Of a stretch of 25,259 bases of DNA, positions 1 to 8,320 are shown one piece after another. This DNA is from DSUN01 sp035527715 (GTDB taxonomy: Bacteria > Planctomycetota > PUPC01 > DSUN01). The number at the start of each line of letters is the position of its first letter. Position 1 is the first letter of the stretch. The stretch is from assembly GCA_035527715.1 (NCBI GenBank), contig DATKZY010000048.1:1-25259 (forward strand), in the 5' to 3' direction. The translations under genes and the position numbers were made by a program. The notes beneath the pieces were generated by a model that was not told the origin of the DNA, made no database searches, and was given only the letters and a program-made list of their open reading frames with translations.

Positions 1-35
1 GCGAGGCCCTCAAGGCGGCGCACGGCGAGCAATAG
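1..35 (+). CDS. 3' end of an upstream gene (last 10 codons)
   Basis: Reading from base 3, the frame gives EALKAAHGEQ followed by TAG at 33-35. The composition resembles the helical C-terminal tail of a protein. The next gene starts only at 216, and the sequence changes character to low-complexity TGGA repeats soon after this stop. The product cannot be identified from so little sequence, and the fragment may be a chance open frame. Confidence 0.35.
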   Translation, partial: EALKAAHGEQ

Positions 36-60
36 GCGAACAGGCTCTGGACGCAACCGA

Positions 61-133
61 AGTGGATGGTTGGATGAATGGATGGATGGATGATTGCCCG
101 ACACCCATCCGCCCATCCATTCATCCATTCATC
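61..133. repeat. TGGA/TCCA low-complexity palindrome
   Basis: The left side is a run of TGGA/TGAA units and the right side is its near reverse complement. The arms 72-92 and 106-126 are 21 nt each and differ at two positions, around a 13-nt loop. It lies between the end of the upstream gene and the thiC promoter. It could act as a bidirectional transcription barrier, but there is no U-tract typical of an intrinsic terminator. It could also simply be a fold-back microsatellite. Confidence 0.7.
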
Positions 134-150
134 GGCCCTCATCTCGTGAT

Positions 151-180
151 TTCCCCCAGAACCCAGGTTTGTGATACAAT
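151..180 (+). promoter_or_regulatory. Putative promoter of thiC
   Basis: An extended -10 element is visible: TG at 172-173, one base, then TACAAT at 175-180. The -35 region is poor (TTCCCC at 151-156, 18-bp spacer). A start near 187 would give a leader of about 30 nt, too short for a TPP riboswitch. Confidence 0.45.
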
Positions 181-215
181 GGCTCGCCAGGGAGCCCGGT
201 CGGAGCATACGCTGA

Positions 216-1538
216 ATGACTCAGCTTGAGCTGGCCCGCAAGGGCGCGATTACGGATGAAATGAGGCGGGCCGCCGAGGCCGAAGGGATCGAGGCCGAGC
301 AACTCCGCCAGTCCATTGCCGCAGGCAGGGCGGTGCTGCCGGCCAACCTTCATCGGCAGCGGAGCCGCCCCGCGGCCATTGGCGAGAGACTCCGCACGAA
401 GGTCAACGCCAACATCGGCACCTCGGGCGACTACGTGGACCTCGAGGCGGAGCTGGAGAAGCTCGCCGCCGCCGAAGAGGCCGGCGCCGACACCGTGATG
501 GACCTCAGCACCGGCGGCGACCTCGTGGCCATCCGCCAGGCCGTGCTCGACCGCGCGGCCGTGCCCGTCGGCACCGTGCCCATCTACGACGTCGGGGTCC
601 GCGCCCTCCGCGAGCAGGGGTCGATCCGCGCGATGACGGCCGACGGGATTCTGGGCACCGTGCGCGCCCACGCCGAGCAGGGGGTGGACTTCGTGACGGT
701 GCACTGCGGGGTGACGCGGCGGGTGGTCGAGACGCTCGTGCAGCACCGGCGCCTGTGCGGCATGGTGTCGCGCGGCGGCACGTTCCTGGCCCACTGGATC
801 CGCTCGCACGGCCAGGAGAACCCGCTCTACGAGCGGTTCGACGAGGTGCTGGCGATCGCCCGCGAGCACGACGTGACGCTGAGCCTGGGCGACGGCATGC
901 GCCCTGGGGCCATCGCCGACGCCTTCGACGCGCCGCAGGTGCACGAGCTGATGGTGCTGGCCGAGCTGGCCGCGCGCGCCCTGGCCGCCGGCGTGCAGGT
1001 GATGATCGAGGGGCCGGGCCACGTGCCCCTGCACCAGGTCGAGGCCCAGGTGCGCCTCGAGAAGGAGTTGTGCAAGGGCGCCCCCTTCTACGTGCTCGGC
1101 CCGCTCGTGACCGACATCGCGCCCGGCTACGACCACATCACGTCGGCCATCGGCGGCGCCATCGCCGCCGCGGCGGGGGCGGACTTCCTGTGCTACGTGA
1201 CGCCGGCCGAGCACCTGGGCCTGCCGAGCGCCGAGCAGGTGCGCCAGGGCGTGGTCGCGGCACGCATCGCGGCCCACGCGGCCGACATCGCCAAGGGCAT
1301 CCCCGGCGCGGCCGAGCGCGACCGCGAGCTGTCGGCCCGCCGCCGCCGGCGCGACTGGGCGGGCCAGCTCGAGCTGTGCCTCGACCCCCGCCTCGCCCGC
1401 GGCCTGCGCGACGAGGCCCGTCCCTCCGACGACGAGACCTGTTCCATGTGCGGCCAGTTCTGCGTCTTCAAGATCGCCGACGAGGAGAGCCCGGCGCCCC
1501 CGAAGCCCTGCCCCGAGGGAACACCGGATGGGAGTTGA
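216..1538 (+). CDS. thiC: Phosphomethylpyrimidine synthase ThiC (short form) or close paralogue
   Basis: ThiC is a radical SAM enzyme that rearranges 5-aminoimidazole ribotide to hydroxymethylpyrimidine phosphate in the cytoplasm, the pyrimidine branch of thiamine synthesis. The 440-aa product has the family motif RTKVNANIGTS near residue 60, the DTVMDLSTGGD segment near residue 95, EGPGHVPLHQ near residue 267, GPLVTDIAPGYDHITSAIG near residue 295, and a C-terminal cysteine motif CSMCGQFC for the 4Fe-4S cluster. The length fits the short ThiC form without the extra N-terminal domain. The cysteine spacing is CX2CX3C, one residue shorter than the CX2CX4C of E. coli or Caulobacter ThiC, so a ThiC-like paralogue such as a BzaF-type hydroxybenzimidazole synthase should be considered. 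The start is supported by CGGAG at 201-205. A weak 5-bp hairpin (211-225) carries the ATG in its loop. The end overlaps the next gene by 11 bp, so the two are probably cotranscribed. No other thiamine or cobalamin gene is nearby. Confidence 0.9.
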   Translation: MTQLELARKGAITDEMRRAAEAEGIEAEQLRQSIAAGRAVLPANLHRQRSRPAAIGERLRTKVNANIGTSGDYVDLEAELEKLAAAEEAGADTVMDLSTGGDLVAIRQAVLDRAAVPVGTVPIYDVGVRALREQGSIRAMTADGILGTVRAHAEQGVDFVTVHCGVTRRVVETLVQHRRLCGMVSRGGTFLAHWIRSHGQENPLYERFDEVLAIAREHDVTLSLGDGMRPGAIADAFDAPQVHELMVLAELAARALAAGVQVMIEGPGHVPLHQVEAQVRLEKELCKGAPFYVLGPLVTDIAPGYDHITSAIGGAIAAAAGADFLCYVTPAEHLGLPSAEQVRQGVVAARIAAHAADIAKGIPGAAERDRELSARRRRRDWAGQLELCLDPRLARGLRDEARPSDDETCSMCGQFCVFKIADEESPAPPKPCPEGTPDGS

Positions 1539-2418
1539 CAACCACGCACCGCCACCCGGCGCCCAGCGGCCCCGCCGAGGCATCCTCGAGCGGACGGGGG
1601 CGGCGTTCTCCACCCTCTGGTCGGCGGGGGTGACCGGGCACCGCAACGTCCTCGAGCAGGTGGGCGCGGGCGCGCTGCGGCTCACCGAGGCCATCGGCCA
1701 CGACGCGCTCCTGTTCGCTCGCAGCGTCGTCGCCTGCGGCGGCGCGTTCCGCAAGCGCCGCGAGATCGCGCGGCAGATGTTCATCTGCGGGGTCATGAGC
1801 TTCCCCGTGGTCGTGCTGGTCGCCATCTTCGCAGGCGCGGTGCTGGCCCTCCAGGCGGGCCTCACGCTTCGCCCCTACGGCATCGCCGAGAAGATCGGCG
1901 CCATCGTCGCCGCCTCCATGACCCGCGAGATGGGGCCGATCATGTGCGCGCTCATCCTCGCAGGCCGCGTCGGCTCCGCCATGGCCGCCGAGCTCGGCAC
2001 CATGCGAGTCTCGGAGGAGATTGACGCCCTCCACGCGATGTCCATAGACCCCGTCCGCTTCCTCGTCATGCCGCGGCTGGTGACGATGTTCGTCATGGCG
2101 CCCGTGCTGACCGTGTTCGCCGACCTCATCGGGGTGCTGGGCGGCGCCGTCGTGGCCTACCACCAGGTGGGCGTGAGCTACACCGCCTACTTCAACGAGG
2201 CCGAGAACGTCCTCGTGCTCGTGGACCTCAACAGCAGCGTCATCAAGGCGATGGTCTTCGGCACCCTCATCGCCGTCGTCGGCTGCGGGCGCGGCCTGCG
2301 GGCCGCCTCCAGCGCCGAGGGCGTCGGCAAGGCCACCAAGGACTCCGTCGTGGCCTCCTTCATCCTCATCATCATCTTCAACTACCTGATCACCAGCATC
2401 GTGCAACACCTCTACTAG
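1528..2418 (+). CDS. mlaE: MlaE/YrbE-type ABC transporter permease
   Basis: This 296-aa inner-membrane permease belongs to the family that moves phospholipids or other hydrophobic substrates between inner and outer membranes (MlaFEDB in E. coli, Mce systems in actinobacteria). After a Pro/Arg-rich cytoplasmic N-terminus of about 80 residues there are about five hydrophobic segments. The family signature lies in the middle: AGRVGSAMAAELGTMRVSEE, followed by IDALHAMSIDP. The ATG at 1528 lies inside the end of thiC and is preceded by a GAGGGA ribosome site. The ATPase gene follows after 14 bp, so both are in one transcript. A usual third partner, the MlaD/MCE-domain substrate-binding protein, is not in the window. 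The signature is very clear; the exact substrate is unknown. Confidence 0.93.
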   Translation: MGVDNHAPPPGAQRPRRGILERTGAAFSTLWSAGVTGHRNVLEQVGAGALRLTEAIGHDALLFARSVVACGGAFRKRREIARQMFICGVMSFPVVVLVAIFAGAVLALQAGLTLRPYGIAEKIGAIVAASMTREMGPIMCALILAGRVGSAMAAELGTMRVSEEIDALHAMSIDPVRFLVMPRLVTMFVMAPVLTVFADLIGVLGGAVVAYHQVGVSYTAYFNEAENVLVLVDLNSSVIKAMVFGTLIAVVGCGRGLRAASSAEGVGKATKDSVVASFILIIIFNYLITSIVQHLY

Positions 2419-2432
2419 GCCGCGGGTGAGCG

Positions 2433-3188
2433 ATGATTGACCTCATAGACGTCTACAAGGCATTCGGCCCCAAGCAGGTGCTCAACGGCTTCACGCTGCA
2501 CGTGGAGCGGGGCGAGACCTTTGTGATCATCGGCCGCAACGGCATCGGCAAGACCGTGACGTTCAAGCACATCATGGGCTTGATGAAGCCCGAGCGCGGC
2601 CAGGTGCTCGTCGAGGGGCAGGACATCACGAAGCTCAGGGGCCGCGAGCTGATCGCGGAGCGGGACAAGTTCGGCATGGTCTTCCAGGGCTGCGCGCTGC
2701 TGAACTGGCTCACCGTGACCGAAAACGTCGCCCTCCCCCTCCGCGAGCGCACCCGCCTCTCGAAGCGCGAGATTGACGACCGCGTGCGCGAGAAGCTCAC
2801 GCTCATGGGCCTCCAGAGCGCCGGCCACCTGTACCCCGCCGAGTGCAGCGGCGGGATGAAGAAGCGGGCCGCCGTCGCACGAGCGATCGTCCGCGACCCC
2901 GAGATCATCCTCTACGACGAGCCGACGGCCGGCCTCGACCCCATCATGGCCAGCGTCGTCAACGACCTGATCATCGAGCTGCGGCAGAAGCTCCAGATCA
3001 CCGCGATGGTCGTCACCCACGACATGCTCAGCGCCTACCGCGTGGCCGACCGCATCGGCATGCTCTCCGGCGGCCAGATCATCGAAATCGGCACCCCCGA
3101 CCAGATTCGCAACTCCCAGAACCCCATCGTCCGCCAGTTCATCGAGGGCCGCGTCGCCGATCCCGCGGTCGCCGAGCAGCCGACCTGA
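2433..3188 (+). CDS. mlaF: MlaF-type ABC transporter ATP-binding protein
   Basis: This 251-aa ATPase is the energising partner of the adjacent MlaE-type permease. All nucleotide-binding motifs are visible: Walker A GRNGIGKT (residues 34-41), Q-loop Gln85, a signature in the form CSGGM (138-142, where most ABC proteins have LSGGQ), Walker B IILYDE (158-163) with catalytic Glu163, a D-loop in TAGLDP, and switch His196. The CSGGM form and the lysine pair that follows it resemble the MlaF/Ttg2A group. It starts 14 bp after the permease stop. The C-terminal tail past the H-loop (about 50 residues) ends in RVADPAVAEQPT and is ordinary for the family. Confidence 0.93.
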   Translation: MIDLIDVYKAFGPKQVLNGFTLHVERGETFVIIGRNGIGKTVTFKHIMGLMKPERGQVLVEGQDITKLRGRELIAERDKFGMVFQGCALLNWLTVTENVALPLRERTRLSKREIDDRVREKLTLMGLQSAGHLYPAECSGGMKKRAAVARAIVRDPEIILYDEPTAGLDPIMASVVNDLIIELRQKLQITAMVVTHDMLSAYRVADRIGMLSGGQIIEIGTPDQIRNSQNPIVRQFIEGRVADPAVAEQPT

Positions 3189-3214
3189 GGCGTTCCCCCC
3201 GAGAGGGCTCGGCC

Positions 3215-6200
3215 ATGCGCCGACCCGCCCAGCTCATCGCCTGCCTCGTCACCATTCTCACAGGAGCAACAGCCGCATGGGCGGCCTCGCCGCCCGACGT
3301 CGTCCGTCGCGACTGGTATTTCCGCGAATCGCTCGCCGCCATCGCGGATTGGGAGGAAATCCTCGCCGGCCACTCCGAGGACGGTGTCCCCGTCCTGCCC
3401 GTGCCGACCAACGGCGAGGCCGTCGAGTGGCCCAATCCCATCCCCCTCATGCTCCTGCCCGACGAGGATGCGAAGGCACGGGTCCGCGTGCGTCTCACCG
3501 ACGGCAAGATGCACGTCGAGCACGTCGCGCCCGATGGCAAGGTGGAGCGCACGGCCGTTGCACCGGGCGAGCCCGTGGTCGGCTACAAGCACCCCGGCGG
3601 CGGGGGCAAGAGCTACTGGTACCACAGCTACGTCCGCAAGTTCGACCGTCTCCTCTCCTTCCGCCCAAGGCCCGCGCCCTTCGCCCTCTGCGTGAATGCC
3701 CCGCTCGACCTGAAGCGGGGGGCGAACGACGCGACGGTTGTGCTCCACAACGTGAGCGACAAGCCGCTCGCGCTCAAGCTCTCGCTGCGCCTGCTCCGCC
3801 CGGGGAGCGAGCCGAAGGCGATTGGGTCGCGGGATGTGGACATCCCGCCTACAGAGAAGAGGGAAGTGCGATGCCCCGTGGAGCTTCCCGCCGAGGGTGG
3901 CGGCCTCGTGCTCCTCACGGTCGCCGCAGGCACGGAATCCTACTGGCTGCCGCTCTTCACCCACGTCGAGAAGCTCGGCGACGATGCCACCCGGCTCGCC
4001 GGCGCGGAGTGGCGCGCCGCCTTCGAGCGGGCCAGCGAGTTGCGAGACCAGAGGCTTCTCGCTGAGATCGCGTTCGACACGCTCCTCTTCGTGAAGCGCA
4101 AGCCCTACACGTCCGAGCAGCCATACATGGACGCCCACCACTGCCACAACCCGCCCGGCGGCGGCATCCATCGCCTCTCGCCCGTGCGGCCCGACGGGAA
4201 GGTGACGCCTGTCGTGGATTCGCTGGGCGAGGGGATCTACCGCGACCTGTGCCTGCACTGGGATGCGAAGAAGCTGCTCTTCGCCTTCGGCAACGGCGTC
4301 GAGCGCGCCCACGCACCCGTCGTGCCCGGCCAGAGCTATCACATCTACGAGGTCAACGTGGATGGCACCGGCCTCCGCCAGGTCACGGCCGGGCCGAAGA
4401 ACGACTGCGAGCCGTTCTATCTGCCCGATGGCCGCATCGCCTTCACGTCCGACCGCTCCGAGCACTACGTGATGTGCGGCAGCAACATCCACGCGCCCAA
4501 TCTGTTCAGGGTGAACGCCGACGGCTCGGGGCTGCGGCGCCTGAGCCATAATGTCTTCAACGACTTCAATCCCTCGATCCTGCCCGACGGGCGGATCATC
4601 TACGACCGCTGGGAGTACAACGAGCGCTCGGTCACGAGCCTCCACGACCTCTTCACGATGCGGCCCGACGGCTCGATGGTGGCGCCCTTCTACGGCAACG
4701 CCACGATTCGCCCCAACGTCATCATGTTCCCGCGAGCCGTGCCGGGCAGCACGAAGGTGACAGCCCTCTTCACCGGCCACCACGGCCAGACGCATGGCCC
4801 CATCGGCCTCATTGACGTGCGGAAGGGCGCCGACGGCGACGCGCCTGTCACCGTCCTCACGCCCGGCGTGCCGGTCATCGGCGAGAAGATTCAGGACAGC
4901 CGCCGCGGCTGGTTCAGCGACCCCGTGCCGCTCTCCGAAACGACCTACCTGTGCTCCTACACGCCCACCGTGCAGCCGTGGCTGGAGCGGAGCTGGGCGC
5001 TCTACGTCGGCGACCGCCACGGCAACCTGGCCCTCGTGTACCGCGACCCGGCCATCTCGTGCGCCGAGCCGCTCCCGCTCGTGCCCCGCCCAAGGCCCCA
5101 CCTGCTGCCGCCCGTGGAAGCCGAGGGCGCCGAGGCGACGCTCGTGCTGATGAATGTCTACGAGGGCCTGCCCGGCGTGCGCCGCGGCGAGGCGCGAGCC
5201 CTGCGCATCATCGAGGACGTGCCCCGCGTCGGCGTCCACGAGGGCGGCGTCATCTGCACCTCGGGCACGCCCATCTACACCGTCAAGCGCATCCTCGGCA
5301 CCGTGCCCATCGAGGCCGACGGCTCGGCCCACTTCGTCGTGCCCGCCGACCGCAACGTCTACTTCGAGATCCTCGACGCAAGGCACCGCGAGATTCAGCG
5401 GATGCGGAGCGTCGTGTGCATGAAGCCGGGCGAGACGCGCACCTGCATCGGCTGCCACGAGCCGCGCACCATGGCCCCGCCCAACCGCCTCGCCCTCGCG
5501 GCATCCCGCGAGCCGAGCCGACCTGCGCCCCCGCCGTGGGGCGACCGCATCTTCTCCTTCCTCCGCGACGTGCAGCCGCTGCTGAACGCCAAGTGCATCC
5601 GCTGCCACACCCACGACCGGGCGACGAACGCCGTCATCCTCACCGACGACCTGACCGACCAGTTCACCGTCGGCTACCAGGAGCTGCTCCCCTGCCTCAG
5701 CGTGGCCAACGCGATGCGCTGGGACAGCCCCGACGACGTCTATCCCCGCCTGCCCTACACCTACGGCTCCAAGGTCTCGCGGCTCACGCAGATTCTCGAG
5801 AAAGGCCACCACGATGTGAAGCTCAGCGACGACGACTGGCAGCGGCTCCTGGTGTGGATTGACGCGAACGCCGTCTACTACGACCGCTACGAGACGCCGC
5901 ACTGGCCGAATCGCCGCATCTTCGCGGGGGCCGAGCGGAAGGCCCTCGACGAAGCCTATGGCCGCCGCTGCGCCCGCTGCCACGGCAGGACCGATGGCCG
6001 CGGCGACACCTGGTGGCTGAGCCTCAACCGTCGCGACCCCCGGCTCAGCCGCATGCTCATGGCGCCCCTCTCCCGCGCCGCGGGCGGCTGGGGCCGTTGC
6101 GAGGGCACCGTCTTCGCCTCCGCCGCCGACGCCCACTACAAGGCCATGCTCGCCGCGCTGACCTCGCTGGCCGACGCGCTGAAGGCGCGGCCGCGCGAAG

Positions 6201-6736
6201 ACCTGCTCTCCACCCAAGGCACATCCGCCGAAGCCCAGAAGGTCGAAGTCCCCCCTCCCCCGGCCGCGAAGCCGCGCCCCGTCGCCGAACTGCCCGAGGG
6301 CGGCGAGTGGGTCAGCGACCTGCCGTGGGAGAAGGCGTCGGCCGGCTGGACGGCCAACAAGGACGGCGTGCCGCGTCGCGACAAGGACGTGGAGGACCAC
6401 CCTCTCCGCCTCGGCGGCGGCCGCCGCTACCGCAAGGGCATCGGCACCCACGCCCCGTCGGAAATCGTCTACCGCCTCGACGGCAAGTACGCCCGCTTCG
6501 TGGCCGACGTGGGCGGCGCCGAGGAGCGCGGCACCGTCGTCTTCCAGGTCTACGGCGACGAGAAGCTGCTCGTCGACAGCGGCGTCCTCCACGGCATGCG
6601 CGAGGTCAAGGCTGTGGACCTCCCGGTCGCCGGCATGCGCACCCTTCGCCTCGTCGTCACCGACGCCGGCGACGGCATCGTCGCCGACATGGCCAACTGG
6701 GCCGGGGCGAGGGTGGTGAGAGCGGAACCGAAGTAG
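3215..6736 (+). CDS. HzsA-related exported protein: beta-propeller, three CxxCH haem motifs, NPCBM-like C-terminus
   Basis: The 1173-aa product starts at ATG 3215, chosen because GAGAGGG (3201-3207) sits upstream and the first residues form a signal peptide ending near AWA-AS (about residue 24). The longer open frame upstream overlaps mlaF and is not used. Residues about 300-650 hold TolB/PD40-like propeller repeats, for example VDGTGLRQVTAG followed by a PDGRIAFTSDR segment. Three haem c sites follow: CIGCH at 744-748, CIRCH at 794-798 and CARCH at 919-923. Residues about 1030-1173 look like an NPCBM/PF08305 carbohydrate-binding domain (GIGTHAPSEIVYRLDG). Large proteins of this layout are annotated as related to the hydrazine synthase alpha subunit HzsA and are frequent in Planctomycetota. 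This does not imply anammox: no HzsB/HzsC is present. A periplasmic redox role with glycan attachment is an inference. It lies 26 bp after mlaF and may share its transcript. Confidence 0.82.
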   Translation: MRRPAQLIACLVTILTGATAAWAASPPDVVRRDWYFRESLAAIADWEEILAGHSEDGVPVLPVPTNGEAVEWPNPIPLMLLPDEDAKARVRVRLTDGKMHVEHVAPDGKVERTAVAPGEPVVGYKHPGGGGKSYWYHSYVRKFDRLLSFRPRPAPFALCVNAPLDLKRGANDATVVLHNVSDKPLALKLSLRLLRPGSEPKAIGSRDVDIPPTEKREVRCPVELPAEGGGLVLLTVAAGTESYWLPLFTHVEKLGDDATRLAGAEWRAAFERASELRDQRLLAEIAFDTLLFVKRKPYTSEQPYMDAHHCHNPPGGGIHRLSPVRPDGKVTPVVDSLGEGIYRDLCLHWDAKKLLFAFGNGVERAHAPVVPGQSYHIYEVNVDGTGLRQVTAGPKNDCEPFYLPDGRIAFTSDRSEHYVMCGSNIHAPNLFRVNADGSGLRRLSHNVFNDFNPSILPDGRIIYDRWEYNERSVTSLHDLFTMRPDGSMVAPFYGNATIRPNVIMFPRAVPGSTKVTALFTGHHGQTHGPIGLIDVRKGADGDAPVTVLTPGVPVIGEKIQDSRRGWFSDPVPLSETTYLCSYTPTVQPWLERSWALYVGDRHGNLALVYRDPAISCAEPLPLVPRPRPHLLPPVEAEGAEATLVLMNVYEGLPGVRRGEARALRIIEDVPRVGVHEGGVICTSGTPIYTVKRILGTVPIEADGSAHFVVPADRNVYFEILDARHREIQRMRSVVCMKPGETRTCIGCHEPRTMAPPNRLALAASREPSRPAPPPWGDRIFSFLRDVQPLLNAKCIRCHTHDRATNAVILTDDLTDQFTVGYQELLPCLSVANAMRWDSPDDVYPRLPYTYGSKVSRLTQILEKGHHDVKLSDDDWQRLLVWIDANAVYYDRYETPHWPNRRIFAGAERKALDEAYGRRCARCHGRTDGRGDTWWLSLNRRDPRLSRMLMAPLSRAAGGWGRCEGTVFASAADAHYKAMLAALTSLADALKARPREDLLSTQGTSAEAQKVEVPPPPAAKPRPVAELPEGGEWVSDLPWEKASAGWTANKDGVPRRDKDVEDHPLRLGGGRRYRKGIGTHAPSEIVYRLDGKYARFVADVGGAEERGTVVFQVYGDEKLLVDSGVLHGMREVKAVDLPVAGMRTLRLVVTDAGDGIVADMANWAGARVVRAEPK

Positions 6737-6748
6737 CTCGCCGACATC

Positions 6749-6771
6749 ACCCCGCGGCGCAGCCGCGGGGT
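6749..6771. terminator. Perfect 10-bp GC-rich hairpin between two genes
   Basis: The arms ACCCCGCGGC (6749-6758) and GCCGCGGGGT (6762-6771) pair perfectly around a GCA loop, 12 bp after the stop of the HzsA-related gene and 15 bp before the next ATG. There is no T-run on either side, so it is either a U-less terminator, an mRNA-stabilising 3' hairpin, or a REP-like palindrome. The ribosome site of the next gene (GGGAAGG, 6772-6778) begins directly after the right arm. Confidence 0.5.
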
Positions 6772-6786
6772 GGGAAGGACACCGAC

Positions 6787-8310
6787 ATGACCAGGCGGCA
6801 TGTCCTGATCACACTCGTCACAGCGTTCGTGGCGGTATCCCTGGGCTGGAGGGAGGCGGCGTTCGCAGCCGCGACGAAGGCTCAGGTGCCCGATGGCCCG
6901 CGCGAAACGGTCCTCGACAGGAGGGTACACACTGAGAACAAGGTGCTGGAGATCCCCTACGCGCCGCCCCTGTGCGACACGCTGAAGCTGGAGAAGCGCC
7001 GCGTGAACGTCGGCGACTGCGAGCTGTACTGCGAACTCGAGGGGCAAGGGCCGGCCCTGGTGGTCATCCACGGCGGGCCGGGGGCCACCCATCACTGTTT
7101 CCACCCGCACTTCTCCCAGGCCGCCCGCTTCGCCAAAGTGGTCTACTACGACCAGAGAGGGTGCGGGGCATCAGGCTATGTGAAGGGCCAGGGCTACACG
7201 GTTGAGCAGGCTGTCGAGGACCTGGACAAGCTCCGCGCCGCCCTGGGGTTCGACAAGTGGGTGGTGCTCGGCCATTCCTATGGCGGCATCGTCGCACAGT
7301 GCTACGTGGTGGAACACCCCGAGCGCGTGGCGGGCCTGCTCCTGGTGGGGGCAGCCACCGATGCCCTGCATCTCAGCCTCCAGCCGACGAGGCAGTACGA
7401 CTGCCTCTCCGACGCCGAGAGGAAGAGAATCTCTGACATACACAGGGCCCAAGGGCTCACGCTGGCCCAGCGGGTCTACAATGCGCACCTCAATGGCGAC
7501 TGGAAGCGGCAGAGCTTCTACAGGCCGACGAACGAGGAACTCGCCCGAGGCGCCCTCTACGAGTGGAAGCACGACGAGGCGTTCCGCCGGAGCATCTGCC
7601 GACAGTTGTCGGGCGAGATTGACCTTCGGGGAGCGTTCGAGAACTGCCCGATCCCCGTGCTCCTCCTGGAGGGGCAATGGGACCTCACGTGGAACACGGA
7701 CAAGCCGAGAAAGCTCCAGGCATGCTTCCCTGGCTCTCGTCTGGTGATGTTCGAGCGGTCGGGCCATAGCCCCTTCGGAGACGAGCCGGAGCGCTTCTTC
7801 CGTGCCGTTGAGGAGTTCATGGCCCACCCGCCGAAGCTCGATCTCGCCCGCTGGAAGGCGCACCTTGCTGCGTGGAAGGCTTCGCGGGAGAACTCGCCCG
7901 ACCGCATCGTGCGGACCTGTGGCTGGGGACGCAAGTCGAGCGAGAGACTCGCGGCGCGGTATGCCGCGACGTGGCTCAACCAGTTGGACCCTGGACTGCT
8001 CCTGAAGACGGGGTTTGCCCTCTATGATGTCAAGAGGTACGAGGACGCGTTGGCCGTGTTCCGGAAGATGCTGGAGAAGGCCGACGAGGACAAGCCGTCT
8101 CAGGCAGTAGCCATGATCTGGCAGGGGCACGTCCTGGACCTCCTCAATCGCAGAGAGGAGGCGGTCCAATGTTACAGGCGGGCAGCGACGGCCGGGCAGG
8201 GCGCATGGTCATTCGACCAGTACGGCCTCCGCATCGGCTCGGTCGCCGCCTATGTCGAGAAGAGGCTCCAGCAACCCTTCGCAAGGCTGGAGAACCGGGG
8301 CGACGATTGA
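6787..8310 (+). CDS. Exported alpha/beta hydrolase (proline iminopeptidase-like) with TPR-like C-terminus
   Basis: The 507-aa product starts at ATG 6787 with GGGAAGG just upstream. A signal peptide (residues 1 to about 28, twin Arg at positions 3-4) suggests export. The hydrolase domain shows the oxyanion motif HGGPG (95-99), the DQRGCGASG segment (122-130) and the nucleophile elbow GHSYGG with Ser164. Likely acid and base residues lie in EGQWDLTW and ERSGHSPFGDEPE. These features place it with proline iminopeptidase/epoxide hydrolase-like enzymes (peptidase S33 group). After about residue 385 the chain continues for about 120 residues with a helical TPR-like pattern (KTGFALYDVKRYEDALAVFRKML, then a second repeat around AVQCYRRA), unusual for a plain iminopeptidase. 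The substrate is unknown. It is separated from the preceding gene by the hairpin at 6749-6771. Confidence 0.8.
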   Translation: MTRRHVLITLVTAFVAVSLGWREAAFAAATKAQVPDGPRETVLDRRVHTENKVLEIPYAPPLCDTLKLEKRRVNVGDCELYCELEGQGPALVVIHGGPGATHHCFHPHFSQAARFAKVVYYDQRGCGASGYVKGQGYTVEQAVEDLDKLRAALGFDKWVVLGHSYGGIVAQCYVVEHPERVAGLLLVGAATDALHLSLQPTRQYDCLSDAERKRISDIHRAQGLTLAQRVYNAHLNGDWKRQSFYRPTNEELARGALYEWKHDEAFRRSICRQLSGEIDLRGAFENCPIPVLLLEGQWDLTWNTDKPRKLQACFPGSRLVMFERSGHSPFGDEPERFFRAVEEFMAHPPKLDLARWKAHLAAWKASRENSPDRIVRTCGWGRKSSERLAARYAATWLNQLDPGLLLKTGFALYDVKRYEDALAVFRKMLEKADEDKPSQAVAMIWQGHVLDLLNRREEAVQCYRRAATAGQGAWSFDQYGLRIGSVAAYVEKRLQQPFARLENRGDD

Positions 8311-8320
8311 GCGCATGGCC

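Noticed and set aside
36..215. TPP riboswitch before thiC
   Set aside because: No CUGAGA-type conserved core, and the space is taken by a microsatellite and a promoter close to the start codon.
129..1865. Minus-strand open frame opposite thiC and mlaE
   Set aside because: Low-complexity translation, no motif; the plus strand encodes two clear families.
3035..6592. Very long minus-strand open frame opposite the HzsA-related gene
   Set aside because: It is the antisense shadow of a GC-rich gene; the composition is Ala/Val/Gly/Arg/His-rich with no domain, start site or ribosome site, while the plus strand has clear motifs.
3215..6736. Evidence for anammox metabolism
   Set aside because: HzsA-related proteins occur widely in Planctomycetota; no hydrazine synthase partners are visible.
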